From Comamonas composti DSM 21721 (GTDB taxonomy: Bacteria; Pseudomonadota; Gammaproteobacteria; Burkholderiales; Burkholderiaceae_C), in NCBI RefSeq assembly GCF_000429845.1, contig NZ_KE386971.1, positions 124,198-188,197 of the forward strand: a stretch of DNA of 64,000 nucleotides, read 5' to 3'. A model generated the notes under the pieces. The model was not told the origin of the DNA. It made no database searches and saw only the letters and a list, made by a program, of their open reading frames with translations. Of the stretch, positions 54,566-62,998 are shown in pieces. The translations under genes were made by a program, and so were the position numbers. How positions within the stretch are numbered: the first letter of the stretch is position 1; each line of letters opens with the position of its first letter.

Positions 54566-54853
54566 TTACTTGGCAGCGCCTTCTGCAGCAGGAGCTTCGG
54601 CTGCGGGTGCTGCGTCGGCAGCAGGTGCCTCAGCGGCAGGAGCGGCGTCGGCAGCAGGTGCTTCAGCGGCGGGAGCTGCGTCGGCAGCAGGTGCCTCAGC
54701 GGCAGGAGCTTCAACAGCAGGAGCCTCAACGGCGGGAGCAGCAGGAGCCTCGACAGCGGGAGCTTCAGCGGCAGGAGCTGCATCCTTCTTGTCGCCACAG
54801 GCGGCCAGGGCAGCAGCAGCAATCACGGTAGCCAGGATCAAAGAGTTCTTCAT
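54566..54853 (-). CDS. Small Ala/Pro/Glu-rich lipoprotein with tandem repeats
   Basis: A 95-residue protein with basic MKNSL, a hydrophobic core and the lipobox AALAACGDKKD (Cys near 19). The mature part is a low-complexity Ala/Pro/Glu/Asp repeat, with three copies of an 11-residue unit AAPAAEAPAAD encoded by three 33-bp DNA repeats. It would be an extended, flexible, acidic chain at the outer membrane. The ATG at 54853 follows AGGAAAC; a GTG one codon earlier opens the frame. Its own promoter and terminator make it monocistronic. No known function. Confidence 0.82.
   Translation of the reverse strand: MKNSLILATVIAAAALAACGDKKDAAPAAEAPAVEAPAAPAVEAPAVEAPAAEAPAADAAPAAEAPAADAAPAAEAPAADAAPAAEAPAAEGAAK
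54609..54707. repeat. Three tandem 33-bp repeats in the lipoprotein gene
   Basis: Units are 54609-54641, 54642-54674 and 54675-54707. The first and third are identical; the middle one differs at three positions. The period is a multiple of three, so copy-number change would keep the frame. Confidence 0.85.
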
Positions 54854-54968
54854 CACAGTTTCCTAACGATTAAGAGTAAGAAGTCATTGTTCGGATTTGC
54901 CATCACGGTCAGCGATTCGCAACCATTGATCGCTAAGGCAGAACCGTCAAAGGTTCGACACGGGGAGG

Positions 54969-54974
54969 ATTATA
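54969..54974 (-). promoter_or_regulatory. Possible -10 box for the Ala-rich lipoprotein gene
   Basis: On the minus strand a consensus TATAAT lies 116 bp before the start codon. No good -35 is found at 17 bp. The gene-free stretch 54854-55183 (330 bp) is moderately AT-rich and otherwise shows nothing I recognise. Confidence 0.4.
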
Positions 54975-55183
54975 GGGTTGTTTCGTCAATGCTGACTAAT
55001 ACTGACAGTCACGAAAATGTCCCCATCCATCACAGCCCGGCGAACCGGACCGAGCAAGTCGGACTTGCCTTGGAGACGCACTATGGGCCAAGCCATGACA
55101 ACTGTCAATTTCCTGACATCACGAAAAACGGGTTTTTACAACAGCGTGTTGCAAGCCCGCCTACGTCATCTCAAAGAAGCAAT

Positions 55184-56314
55184 TCAGCCCTCGTCACCTG
55201 CGCGGACCCAGCCCGAATCGAACCATGAGGAGAGCAGCTCCAACGCATCATCGCTGGCACGGGCCAGGTCCGCTCGCGACAGGCTGCGGGTGTCAGCCAG
55301 CTTGCGCATCAGCGTCGCATCGCGCCCGCCGGCCAGATAGCTCTCGCCGTTGATGAAGATGTGCCTGGCGTCATAGAGCATGCGCGTGCGCCTGTCCAGC
55401 ACCACGCTCTCGAACATGCCTCTCTCGTCGCCATGCTCGAACCAGACATTCGGCTTGGGCTCGCTCATGTACTCGCCCAGCGCGCGCTCCAGCGCCAGCG
55501 GCTCGGCCAGGGCACGCTCCAGCGCCTGGCGGGCAAACGCATGCAGCTCCACGGGAATCGCGCCCGGCTGCTCCACCGCCAACTGGCCCGCATCCTTGTA
55601 GACCACGGGCGTCTCGGGCTCATCGGGCTCGTCCGACATGCGCAGCAGCAACTCGCGCGCCAATTCGTCCCGCGCGGGCGACCTGAAGCCTATGGAGTAG
55701 GTCATGCACTCGCCTTCGGCCACGCCGTCATGCGCCCACTTGGGCGGCAGGTACAGCATGTCGCCAGGTTCGAGCACATGCTCTTCCTCGGGCTCGAACT
55801 GGGCGAGTATCTTGAGCGGCACATCGGGCTGCAGCGCCAGATTCTTCTGCCGTCCTATGCGCCAGCGGCGCCTGCCATGGGCTTGCAGCAGGAACACATC
55901 GTAGTTGTCGAAGTGCGGGCCCACGCCGCCCTGGTCGGTGGCAAAGCTGATCATCAAATCGTCCATGCGCGCATCGGGCACGAAGCGGAACTGCTGCAGC
56001 AGCTCATGGGCGGACTGCAGATGCAGGTCCACGCCCTGCACCAGCGCGGTCCAGCCGGGCTGGGTCAGCGAGGGCAGCCTGCGGCGCGGGAAAGGACCGT
56101 GCGAGAGCTTCCAGCGGCCGTCGCCCAACTGCTCTATCAGGCGTGCCTCGACCCCGTCTGCGCCGGCCAGCGACAGCAACTGGGCACGATTCAGCAGCGG
56201 CTTGAAGCCAGGAATCGCCTGGCGCACCAGCAAGGGTTTCTTGTGCCAGTGGCGACGCATGAATTGGGAAGCCGTGAGCCCGCCCAGAAGGGCAAGCGGA
56301 GTGTTCGTGTCCAT
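55184..56314 (-). CDS. roxA: JmjC-type ribosomal protein oxygenase (RoxA/YcfD-like)
   Basis: A 376-residue 2-oxoglutarate/iron-dependent oxygenase of the cupin-8 family. It has FMRRHWHKKPLLVRQAIPGF, GVGPHFDNYDVFLLQ with the iron ligands His and Asp of HxD, and LPPKWAHDGVAEGECM with the distal His, followed by the YSIGFR segment. YcfD hydroxylates Arg81 of ribosomal protein L16. ATG 56314 is the first start. The C-terminal winged-helix-like part is present. It stands between an intergenic stretch and a bestrophin gene on the same strand. Confidence 0.9.
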   Translation of the reverse strand: MDTNTPLALLGGLTASQFMRRHWHKKPLLVRQAIPGFKPLLNRAQLLSLAGADGVEARLIEQLGDGRWKLSHGPFPRRRLPSLTQPGWTALVQGVDLHLQSAHELLQQFRFVPDARMDDLMISFATDQGGVGPHFDNYDVFLLQAHGRRRWRIGRQKNLALQPDVPLKILAQFEPEEEHVLEPGDMLYLPPKWAHDGVAEGECMTYSIGFRSPARDELARELLLRMSDEPDEPETPVVYKDAGQLAVEQPGAIPVELHAFARQALERALAEPLALERALGEYMSEPKPNVWFEHGDERGMFESVVLDRRTRMLYDARHIFINGESYLAGGRDATLMRKLADTRSLSRADLARASDDALELLSSWFDSGWVRAGDEG

Positions 56315-56408
56315 GAAGAGGTCCGCAAAATCAATCTATGGCCGGCATTGTCCTATGCAGCTGCAGCCAGACCGTTTTCTCGGTTATCCGCGCCTGCTCC
56401 TGCGGCCC

Positions 56409-57323
56409 TCAGTCGAGGATGAAGCCCCGCTCGACCACCGGCGCCTCGGTGCGCGGCGGCTCGCCCAGCATGTCCAGCACCGACGACTCGATCCCATGGG
56501 AGATGGCGCCCAGGGGCAGGTCGTTGGGCTCGTTGCCGAAAGGGTTCTCGATCTCCGCGCCCAGGGCTTCCAGCGCAAAAAACGTGTAGGCGATGAAGCA
56601 GACGATGACCGGCGTCATCCAGCCTATGGCATCCAGCAGGCCAAAGGGCAGCCAGAAGCAATACAGGTAGATGCAGCGGTGGATGATGACCGCATAGGTG
56701 AACGGGATCGGCGTGCTCGCAATGCGCTCGCAGCCGCCCAGGGCGCCGCTCAGATGGCTGAGCGAGGCCTCCAGCGCCGGCACCACCGGGGGCGGCACTT
56801 CGCCGGCCTGCATCCGGTCGCCCAGCCACTCACCGGCCAGCAGCAGGGCCATGGCAGGCTTGAAGCGCGCCAGGGCCAGGCGCTGGCAGTCGGCGGGCGG
56901 CAAAAAACGCGCCATGTCGGCGGCACCATCGCTGCCGCGCAGCTGGTGCTTGAGCGCATGGGCAAACGCACACAGGCGCAGTGCCAGGATCTGTGCCTGG
57001 GCCGGGTTGCGGCACAGCGTCAGCGCCTGGCGTGTCAGCGAGCGCGACTCGATCAGCACCGATCCCCACAGCGTGCGCGCCTCCCAGTAGCGCGCATAGC
57101 TGGTGCCGTTGCGAAAGCCCAGAAAAATAGCCAGCGTCAGCCCGATGAGCGAGAACGGCACGAAGTTCAGCGACACCTTCCAGTCCAGCACACGACCATG
57201 CACAAAGGTCACGGCCAGCGCAAACAAGGTGGTGGCGATCAGTTGCGGCGCAATCTTGGGAAGCACCGAGCCGCGCCAGACAAACAGCATGCGCAACCAG
57301 TGCATCGGAGGCCGGACGATCAT
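56409..57323 (-). CDS. Bestrophin-family membrane protein
   Basis: A 304-residue ion-channel-like protein of the bestrophin/UPF0187 family. The start MIVRPPMHWLRMLFVWRGSVL is the conserved N-terminus, with helices near 25-70. GFRNGTSYARYWEARTLWG is the family signature, and the tail has FFALEALGAEIENPFGNEPNDLP. Bacterial members form cation or anion channels. ATG 57323 begins the homologous part; the frame is open to 57368. It is 94 bp before roxA in transcription order. Confidence 0.9.
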   Translation of the reverse strand: MIVRPPMHWLRMLFVWRGSVLPKIAPQLIATTLFALAVTFVHGRVLDWKVSLNFVPFSLIGLTLAIFLGFRNGTSYARYWEARTLWGSVLIESRSLTRQALTLCRNPAQAQILALRLCAFAHALKHQLRGSDGAADMARFLPPADCQRLALARFKPAMALLLAGEWLGDRMQAGEVPPPVVPALEASLSHLSGALGGCERIASTPIPFTYAVIIHRCIYLYCFWLPFGLLDAIGWMTPVIVCFIAYTFFALEALGAEIENPFGNEPNDLPLGAISHGIESSVLDMLGEPPRTEAPVVERGFILD

Positions 57324-57426
57324 CTGCAAACTCGCAATCGATAGGGGGAGGGAAGGCCACGCGGGCACAAAGCCCAGGACAGCAGCGGGCTACCGCGCCG
57401 CATTGTAGGCCTCGTGCCTGCAGCGG

Positions 57427-58416
57427 TCAGGCGCCTGGCCTGCGGGCGCCGCAGGGCGACTGCGCGCCCGCCCCCATGGCCCTGAAGTCCGAGGGCGACA
57501 GCCCCGTATAGGCCTTGAAGGCGCGGCTGAAATGCGCGCTGGAGCCAAAGCCGCAGTCCATGGCGATATCCGTGATCGTGCGCTGGGCCAGCTCGGGCCT
57601 GAGCAGATCGCGCATGCACAGCTCCAGGCGGCTGTGCTGTATGAAGACCCCCAGGCTCAGCTGGCTGTCAGCAAACGCATTGTGCAAATGCCGCTTGCTG
57701 CAGTTGAGCGCGGCGGCCAGCGCCTCCACCGACAGGCCGGGATCGCGCAGATGCGCCATCACATGGGCGCGTATGCGGTCCTGCAGCGCGAGCTTTTGCG
57801 TGCCAGCCGTGCCCTGGCCTGCAAGCTCCTGCAGCGACAGGTGCACCATGTCCACCAGCAGCTCGCCTGCGCGCCGCGCAAGCGCGGGCGCCATCCCCGG
57901 CAGCTCCTGGTAGGTGCTGCGCATGGCCTCCAGCGCGATGCGCGCAATGCCCGAGCTGCCTCCCACATTGCGCCCCATCAGGCCTTCGAGCCGTATGCCG
58001 CGCTCCACGATGGCCTGGCGCGGCAGCATCACGATCAGATGCTCGGACCAGCCAGGATTGGCCACCTCGTATGCACGCGTGGTGTCATAGATCACCCAGT
58101 TGCCCGCGCTGGCGCTGCTTTCATGGCCTTGCTGGCTCACACAGGCCGTGCCCTTCCAGGGAGCGACGATCTTCAGATAGGGCGACTCATGGGAGCGCAG
58201 GCCCTGCAGGCTGCGGATCACGCGGTGGCGTCCGGCCTCCAGCCGCGTCAGTACCAGGTCGCCCGCATTTGCCACGCGCACATGGCCTTCGAAGCGGCTG
58301 TCGCCGTACAAATCCGTCTCCAGCCCTGCGAACAAACGGGCCATCCACGCATGCCAGGCAGGCGCCGTCTCGCGCTGCGGCAGGCCGTCGGTGCTCAACA
58401 CCATGGCATCGGTCAT
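57427..58416 (-). CDS. AraC-family regulator with FeaR-like ligand domain
   Basis: A 329-residue activator-type protein. The N-terminal AraC_binding_2 domain includes DLVLTRLEAGRHRVIRS and GNWVIYDTTRAYEV, like FeaR/NitR proteins. The C-terminal HTH pair has LSVEALAAALNCSKRHLHNAF and TITDIAMDCGFGSSAHFSRAFKAYTGLSPSDF. GGAAGGAG precedes ATG 58416; a frame to 58449 is longer. It is divergent from a binding protein and an aldehyde dehydrogenase, which suggests it activates them. Confidence 0.88.
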   Translation of the reverse strand: MTDAMVLSTDGLPQRETAPAWHAWMARLFAGLETDLYGDSRFEGHVRVANAGDLVLTRLEAGRHRVIRSLQGLRSHESPYLKIVAPWKGTACVSQQGHESSASAGNWVIYDTTRAYEVANPGWSEHLIVMLPRQAIVERGIRLEGLMGRNVGGSSGIARIALEAMRSTYQELPGMAPALARRAGELLVDMVHLSLQELAGQGTAGTQKLALQDRIRAHVMAHLRDPGLSVEALAAALNCSKRHLHNAFADSQLSLGVFIQHSRLELCMRDLLRPELAQRTITDIAMDCGFGSSAHFSRAFKAYTGLSPSDFRAMGAGAQSPCGARRPGA

Positions 58417-58720
58417 GTCTGCAGGTCTCCTTCCACCAGTGGCCGGCACACGGCCGGCATGGGCCGATTATCGGAAATCACGCCCCGGGAACAGCCTTGC
58501 ACTTTCCCTTAGAGCGTGAACACGCTCTTAAGCATCCAGGATCACAGAAAACGGGTAAACCCTAGGCCGCCTGCACGATTCGTCATGCGCGCTGTGCACC
58601 GGGCGTACAGCAGCACTGGATATTCACTCCTACCATGACCCCATCCCCGGCCCACAGTCCAGACCCATATGCCCGGCCAGGCCGCAGGGGAGCCCCAACC
58701 GACAGCACAGGAGAGCAAGC
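58417..58720. promoter_or_regulatory. Divergent region of the AraC regulator and the binding-protein gene
   Basis: A 304-bp gene-free stretch. The only distinct sequence is the perfect palindrome AGAGCGTG-AA-CACGCTCT at 58511-58528, a short family B copy or an operator. No certain promoter was found. Confidence 0.4.
58511..58528. repeat. Family B palindrome, short copy
   Basis: AGAGCGTG-AA-CACGCTCT is a perfect 8-bp inverted repeat related to the ends of the elements at 11142 and 42807. Similar to the copy at 61604. Confidence 0.6.
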
Positions 58721-59950
58721 ATGGACACAGCAAGCAAACACCTCTGGGTGCGCAGCCTGGCCGCTGCCTGCCTGATCGCCTGGGGTGCGCCGCCGGCGCT
58801 GGCGCAGCAGGCCCCGAAGACGGTGCGCATCGGCTGGGCGGTTGCCAAGACCGGCCCCAATGCGGGCGGCACGGCGGCCACGGTGACACCGAATTACAGA
58901 CTCTGGGTGGAGGAGATCAATGCCGCCGGCGGCCTCATGCTCAAGGCCTATGGCAAGCGCGTGCCCGTGGAGGTCGTCGAATATGACGACCGCTCCAGCG
59001 CCGAGGAGGCCGTGCGCGCCACCGAGCGTCTCATGACCCACGACAAGGTGGATTTCGTGCTGCCGCCCTGGGGCACGGCCAGCAATCTGGCCGTGGCGCC
59101 GACCTACGAGAAACACCAATACCCGCTGCTGGCCGCGACCTCGGTGACCGACAAGGCGCCCGAGCTCGTTCAGCGCTGGAAGCATGCCTTCTTCTTCCTG
59201 GGCACGAGCGCCGCCTATGCCGAGCAATTGCTCGGCGTTCTGGCCCGCGCCAGGGACCAGGGCCGGATAGACAGCCGGCTTGCGCTGGCCCACATCGCCG
59301 ACGGCTTTGGCGTGGAGCTGGCCACGGCCGCGCGCAAGGCGGCGGCGCGGCACGGCTTCGAGCTGGTCTATGACAAGAGCTACCCCATAGGCAGCCAGGA
59401 TCTCGCGCCCTTGATCGGCGAGGTCCGGCACAAGGCGGCGGACAGCTTCATCGCCTTCTCCTACCCGCCCGACAGCATGCTGCTCGCCGAGCAGGCGCGC
59501 CTGCAGGGCCTGGCCCCGAAGATCATGTTTCTCGGCGTGGGCGCTCAGTTTCCGATGTTCAAGCAAAAGTTCGGCACCGACGTGCAAGCCATCATGGCGC
59601 CGGGCGGCGTGGATTTCGACAGCCCCTTGATCCGCGACTACTTCCGCCGCCACAAGGCCTTGGCCGGCTATGAGCCCGACCGTTTTGCGAGCACCATCCA
59701 GTACACGGCGCTGCAGATGCTGCAGCAGGCCATAGAGCGCGTGGGCAGAATCGATCGTGCGGCCGTGACCCAGGAGCTGCGAAACGGCCGCTTCGAGACC
59801 GTGATCGGCCCCGTGAAGCTGGACAACCAGATGCTGACCAAGCTCTGGTACGTGGGCCAATGGCAGGACGGCGAGTTCCACGGCATCGCCCCCGCCACAC
59901 GCGAAGGCGCCAGGCCCGCCCTGATCCCCAAGCCCGCATGGAAGAACTGA
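58721..59950 (+). CDS. Liv-type ABC transporter substrate-binding protein
   Basis: A 409-residue periplasmic binding protein. A signal peptide ends near PALAQQA. The mature protein starts VRIGWAVAKTGPNAGGTAATVTPNYRLW, followed by DDRSSAEEAVRATERLM and FVLPPWGTASNLAVAP, typical of branched-chain amino acid or aromatic-acid binding proteins. AGGAGAG precedes the ATG. No permease genes are near; the downstream gene on the same strand is an aldehyde dehydrogenase. The ligand may be an aromatic or amino compound, by context only. Confidence 0.87.
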   Translation: MDTASKHLWVRSLAAACLIAWGAPPALAQQAPKTVRIGWAVAKTGPNAGGTAATVTPNYRLWVEEINAAGGLMLKAYGKRVPVEVVEYDDRSSAEEAVRATERLMTHDKVDFVLPPWGTASNLAVAPTYEKHQYPLLAATSVTDKAPELVQRWKHAFFFLGTSAAYAEQLLGVLARARDQGRIDSRLALAHIADGFGVELATAARKAAARHGFELVYDKSYPIGSQDLAPLIGEVRHKAADSFIAFSYPPDSMLLAEQARLQGLAPKIMFLGVGAQFPMFKQKFGTDVQAIMAPGGVDFDSPLIRDYFRRHKALAGYEPDRFASTIQYTALQMLQQAIERVGRIDRAAVTQELRNGRFETVIGPVKLDNQMLTKLWYVGQWQDGEFHGIAPATREGARPALIPKPAWKN

Positions 59951-59983
59951 GCCCGCGCCTGAGCCCCACGTCATCAGCAAAAA

Positions 59984-60078
59984 CAAGAGCACCTACCACC
60001 TTTTGCACATGGATTTCAACACTATTTAAGCTTGAAATGTCCATACATCAAGCGCTAGCAGCTTCTTTTTAAATAGCA
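59984..60078. repeat. Dispersed palindromic repeat, family A, copy 4
   Basis: The right end reads CATCAAGCGCTAGCAGCTTC (60046-60065). The internal hairpin pairs ATTTCA (60013-60018) with TGAAAT (60033-60038), as in copy 1. The left end is weak. It lies between the binding-protein and dehydrogenase genes. Confidence 0.65.
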
Positions 60079-60152
60079 ATCCGCAGGCATCCCCCATCAT
60101 CAACGCACGCCGGCCCAACCCGAGGCCGGCCTTATTCCCCCAAGGAGAATCC

Positions 60153-61604
60153 ATGATCGAACAAACCATGCTCATCGGCGGCCAGGCGGCCCAGGCCAGC
60201 AACGGCGCCAGCTTCGAGCGCAAGAACCCGCTGGATGGCTCGGTGGCCACGCGCGCACCGGCAGCCACGCCCGAAGATGCGGTGCGTGCGGTCGAGGCGG
60301 CCCAGGCCGCATTTCCCGCATGGTCGGCCCTGGGCCCCACCGAGCGCCGCCAGATGCTCATGAAGGCCTCCCAGGCCCTGGCCGCCAAGGCCGATGCGTT
60401 CGCGGCCGCCATGGCCGCCGAGACCGGCGCCTCGGGCATCTGGGCGGGTTTCAACGTGCATCTGGCCGCGAACATGTTCCTGGAGGCCGCCTCGCTGACC
60501 ACGCAGATCAACGGCCAGCTGATTCCCTCGGACGTGCCCGGCAGCATGGCCATGGCCGTGCGCCAGCCCGCGGGCGTGGTGCTGGGCATGGCGCCCTGGA
60601 ATGCGCCCGTGATCCTGGCCACGCGCGCCATCGCCACGCCCCTGGCCTGCGGCAACACCGTGGTCCTCAAGGGCTCGGAGCTGTGCCCCGCCACCCACGG
60701 CCTCATCATCGAGGCCTTGCAGGAAGGCGGCCTGCCGCCCGGCGTGGTCAACTTCGTGACCAATGCGCCCGCCGATGCGGCCGCCGTGGTCGAGGCCATG
60801 GTCGCCCACCCCGCCGTGCGCCGCGTGAACTTCACGGGCTCCACGCGCGTGGGCCGCATCATCGGCCAGACCTGCGCCAAATACCTCAAGCCCGCCATCC
60901 TGGAGCTCGGCGGCAAGGCCCCGTTCCTGGTGCTCGACGATGCCGACATCGACGCTGCCGTGGCCGGCTGCACCTTTGGCGCATTTGCGAACTCGGGCCA
61001 GATCTGCATGTCCACCGAGCGCATCATCGTGGACGAGGCCGTGGCCGAGGAGTTTCTGGCCAAGCTCACGGCGCGCGCCACCAGCCTGCCCCTGGGCGAT
61101 CCGCGCAAGGGCCCGGTGGTGCTGGGCTCGGTGGTGGACATGAGCACCGTGCAGCGCGTCAACACGCTCATCGACGATGCGCTGGCCAAGGGCGCGCGCC
61201 TGCTGTGCGGCGGCAAGGCCACGGACACGCTGATGCCGGCCACGCTGATCGACGGCGTCACGCCCGAGATGCGCATCTTCCGCGAGGAGACCTTTGCCCC
61301 GGTCAAGGCCATCGTGCGCGTGCGCGGTGAGGAGCAGGCGATTGCCATGGCCAACGACAACGAGTTCGGCCTGTCCTCCGCCGTCTATACCCGCGATGCC
61401 GCGCGCGGCTGGCGCGTGGCCGCGCGCATCGAGGCCGGCATCTGCCACGTCAACGGCCCCACGGTGCATGACGAAGCGCAAATGCCTTTCGGCGGCGTGA
61501 AGAACTCGGGCTACGGCCACTTCGGCGGCCAGGCCGGCATCGACGCCTTCACCGAAACGCGCTGGATCACGATCCAGACCGAGGCACGCCACTACCCGTT
61601 CTGA
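60153..61604 (+). CDS. NAD(P)-dependent aldehyde dehydrogenase, vanillin/salicylaldehyde dehydrogenase-like
   Basis: A 483-residue ALDH. Features are Asn150 in APWNAP, Lys173 in VVLKGSE, the general base Glu251 in LELGGKAP, and the nucleophile Cys285 in SGQICMSTER; the Rossmann segment is NFTGSTRVGR. The pattern SGQICMSTE and the AAPWN-type context fit vanillin, benzaldehyde and salicylaldehyde dehydrogenases (Vdh, NahF group). CAAGGAGAATCC precedes ATG 60153. Linked with the AraC regulator and the binding protein, it probably oxidises an aromatic aldehyde; the substrate is inferred. Confidence 0.9.
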   Translation: MIEQTMLIGGQAAQASNGASFERKNPLDGSVATRAPAATPEDAVRAVEAAQAAFPAWSALGPTERRQMLMKASQALAAKADAFAAAMAAETGASGIWAGFNVHLAANMFLEAASLTTQINGQLIPSDVPGSMAMAVRQPAGVVLGMAPWNAPVILATRAIATPLACGNTVVLKGSELCPATHGLIIEALQEGGLPPGVVNFVTNAPADAAAVVEAMVAHPAVRRVNFTGSTRVGRIIGQTCAKYLKPAILELGGKAPFLVLDDADIDAAVAGCTFGAFANSGQICMSTERIIVDEAVAEEFLAKLTARATSLPLGDPRKGPVVLGSVVDMSTVQRVNTLIDDALAKGARLLCGGKATDTLMPATLIDGVTPEMRIFREETFAPVKAIVRVRGEEQAIAMANDNEFGLSSAVYTRDAARGWRVAARIEAGICHVNGPTVHDEAQMPFGGVKNSGYGHFGGQAGIDAFTETRWITIQTEARHYPF

Positions 61605-61621
61605 GAACGTAAACACGTTCT
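61604..61621. repeat. Family B palindrome, short copy
   Basis: AGAACGT-AAAC-ACGTTCT is a perfect 7-bp inverted repeat that overlaps the dehydrogenase stop. The rest of the 282-bp gap to 61886 holds no gene that I can support. Confidence 0.6.
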
Positions 61622-61886
61622 GAGCCCCCGGTCCGCAGCCATCGCCCCGGGCCAGGCGCTGCAGAAAATCTTGCAGCAATTGCTGCTCCTGAGAAGCCAG
61701 GACAGCTCCTTTCCAGCCCGGGGGACAGGTCCTCGGAAATGCAAGGCCTGGCCGGCAAGACCCACCGCGCAGCCGGGTCTGACTTCATGGGCGTGGGACA
61801 ATGCCGGACATTGAAATCCCGGACCGTGGCGCCTGCGCCGGCTCTTGCCAGGCTTGTGCGCCCATGGCCTCAATCCCCCGAACACC

Positions 61887-62408
61887 ATGGAAATCACCGA
61901 ACAATGCGTGGTCGCGCTGACCTGGACCCTGAAAGACACCCTGGGCGAAGAGCTGGATGTGCTCGACGAACCCGTGGAATTCCTAGTCGGCGGCGATGAC
62001 CTGCTGCAGCGCATAGAGCAGGCCTTGCAGGGCTTTGGCATGGGCAAGGCCCTGGACCTGCACCTGGAGCCCGAGGAAGCCTTTGGCGACTATGACGAAG
62101 GCCTGATCTTTCTGGAGCCGCGTGCGCTGTTCCCGGCCGAGCTCGAAGAGGGCATGAGCTTCGAGGCCAGCGCCCTGCCCAAGGGCTGCAGCGCCGTGCC
62201 GCCCGACCTGCTCTACACCGTCACCGAAATCTATCCCGAGCATGTGGTGCTGGACGGCAACCACCCTCTGGCCGGCATTGCGCTGCGCCTGCACCTGAAG
62301 ATCGAGGGCGTGCGCGAGGCCACCGAAGAGGAGATCGGCCGCGGCACCGTGGGCACGGGATTTTTCCGCATCCAGCCCATGGCACCGGGCAGCGAGAGCC
62401 TGCACTGA
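61887..62408 (+). CDS. SlyD-like FKBP peptidyl-prolyl isomerase
   Basis: A 173-residue FKBP-type prolyl isomerase with an IF (insert-in-flap) chaperone domain. MEITEQCVVALTWTLKD is followed by FLVGGDDLLQRIEQALQGF, EPEEAFGDYDEGLI and DGNHPLAGIALRLHLKI, the SlyD hallmark. E. coli SlyD has a long His/Cys-rich nickel tail; here the tail is short (about 25 residues) and lacks His clusters, so nickel delivery is unlikely. ATG 61887 is chosen; an upstream frame to 61845 exists. Confidence 0.88.
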   Translation: MEITEQCVVALTWTLKDTLGEELDVLDEPVEFLVGGDDLLQRIEQALQGFGMGKALDLHLEPEEAFGDYDEGLIFLEPRALFPAELEEGMSFEASALPKGCSAVPPDLLYTVTEIYPEHVVLDGNHPLAGIALRLHLKIEGVREATEEEIGRGTVGTGFFRIQPMAPGSESLH

Positions 62409-62450
62409 GCCAGGCCCCGGCCCGCGCCCTGCAGCCATGCCTAAGACACA

Positions 62451-62810
62451 TCAGTCGCGCAGGCGCTGGCTCAGGATCTTGCCGTTGTGGCCGTCCACAT
62501 AGAGCTTGATCGGATGGCCCTCGGCATTGCGTGCCTTGACCTTGTAGAGGCCGTCATCCCACTCGATCTCCCGCACCTCGCTATAGCCCTGGTTTTCGAC
62601 GCGCTGGTAGATCTCGCCCATGTTCAGGCTGGGCCCTTGAAAGACGCTGCGCACCGCAGCCGTGGCCGTCGAGGCCTGGGTCGCGACGCTGCCGGTGCTC
62701 TCCGTGGCCTGGGCATAGGCGATGAAGCCGGCGCCCGCAATCACGGCCACACCCAGGGCCGAGCCGACGTAACGAACAATGCGGGAAGACAGGGGACGAA
62801 TGCTTTGCAT
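62451..62810 (-). CDS. PepSY-domain exported protein
   Basis: A 119-residue protein with an N-terminal hydrophobic segment (YVGSALGVAVIAGAGFIAYA) acting as anchor or signal. A PepSY domain follows (MGEIYQRVENQGYSEVREIEWDDGLYKVKARNAEG, read in pieces), which in other proteins inhibits peptidases or senses cations. It is divergent from a second PepSY gene that precedes a response regulator. It probably belongs to the same periplasmic sensing or stress unit. Confidence 0.83.
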   Translation of the reverse strand: MQSIRPLSSRIVRYVGSALGVAVIAGAGFIAYAQATESTGSVATQASTATAAVRSVFQGPSLNMGEIYQRVENQGYSEVREIEWDDGLYKVKARNAEGHPIKLYVDGHNGKILSQRLRD

Positions 62811-62998
62811 GGAACTTCTCCTATTCAGGTTGAACTGCGGGCTTCTCGCCCTGGTCTTGACGCTGCGGCGCCCTCTGCACCATCAACGTGAAGCCATTGT
62901 TCAAAACCATGCATGAACGCAGTCTGAAGCCTTTGTTCAGCCTGCGTTCATGCTGCATTTGCTATACCTGTGACCGTCTTCGTCTGCCGGAAAACGCC

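Noticed and set aside
54609-54707. CRISPR-like direct repeats
   Set aside because: Repeats are contiguous, with no spacers, and encode Ala/Pro-rich peptide units inside a lipoprotein gene.
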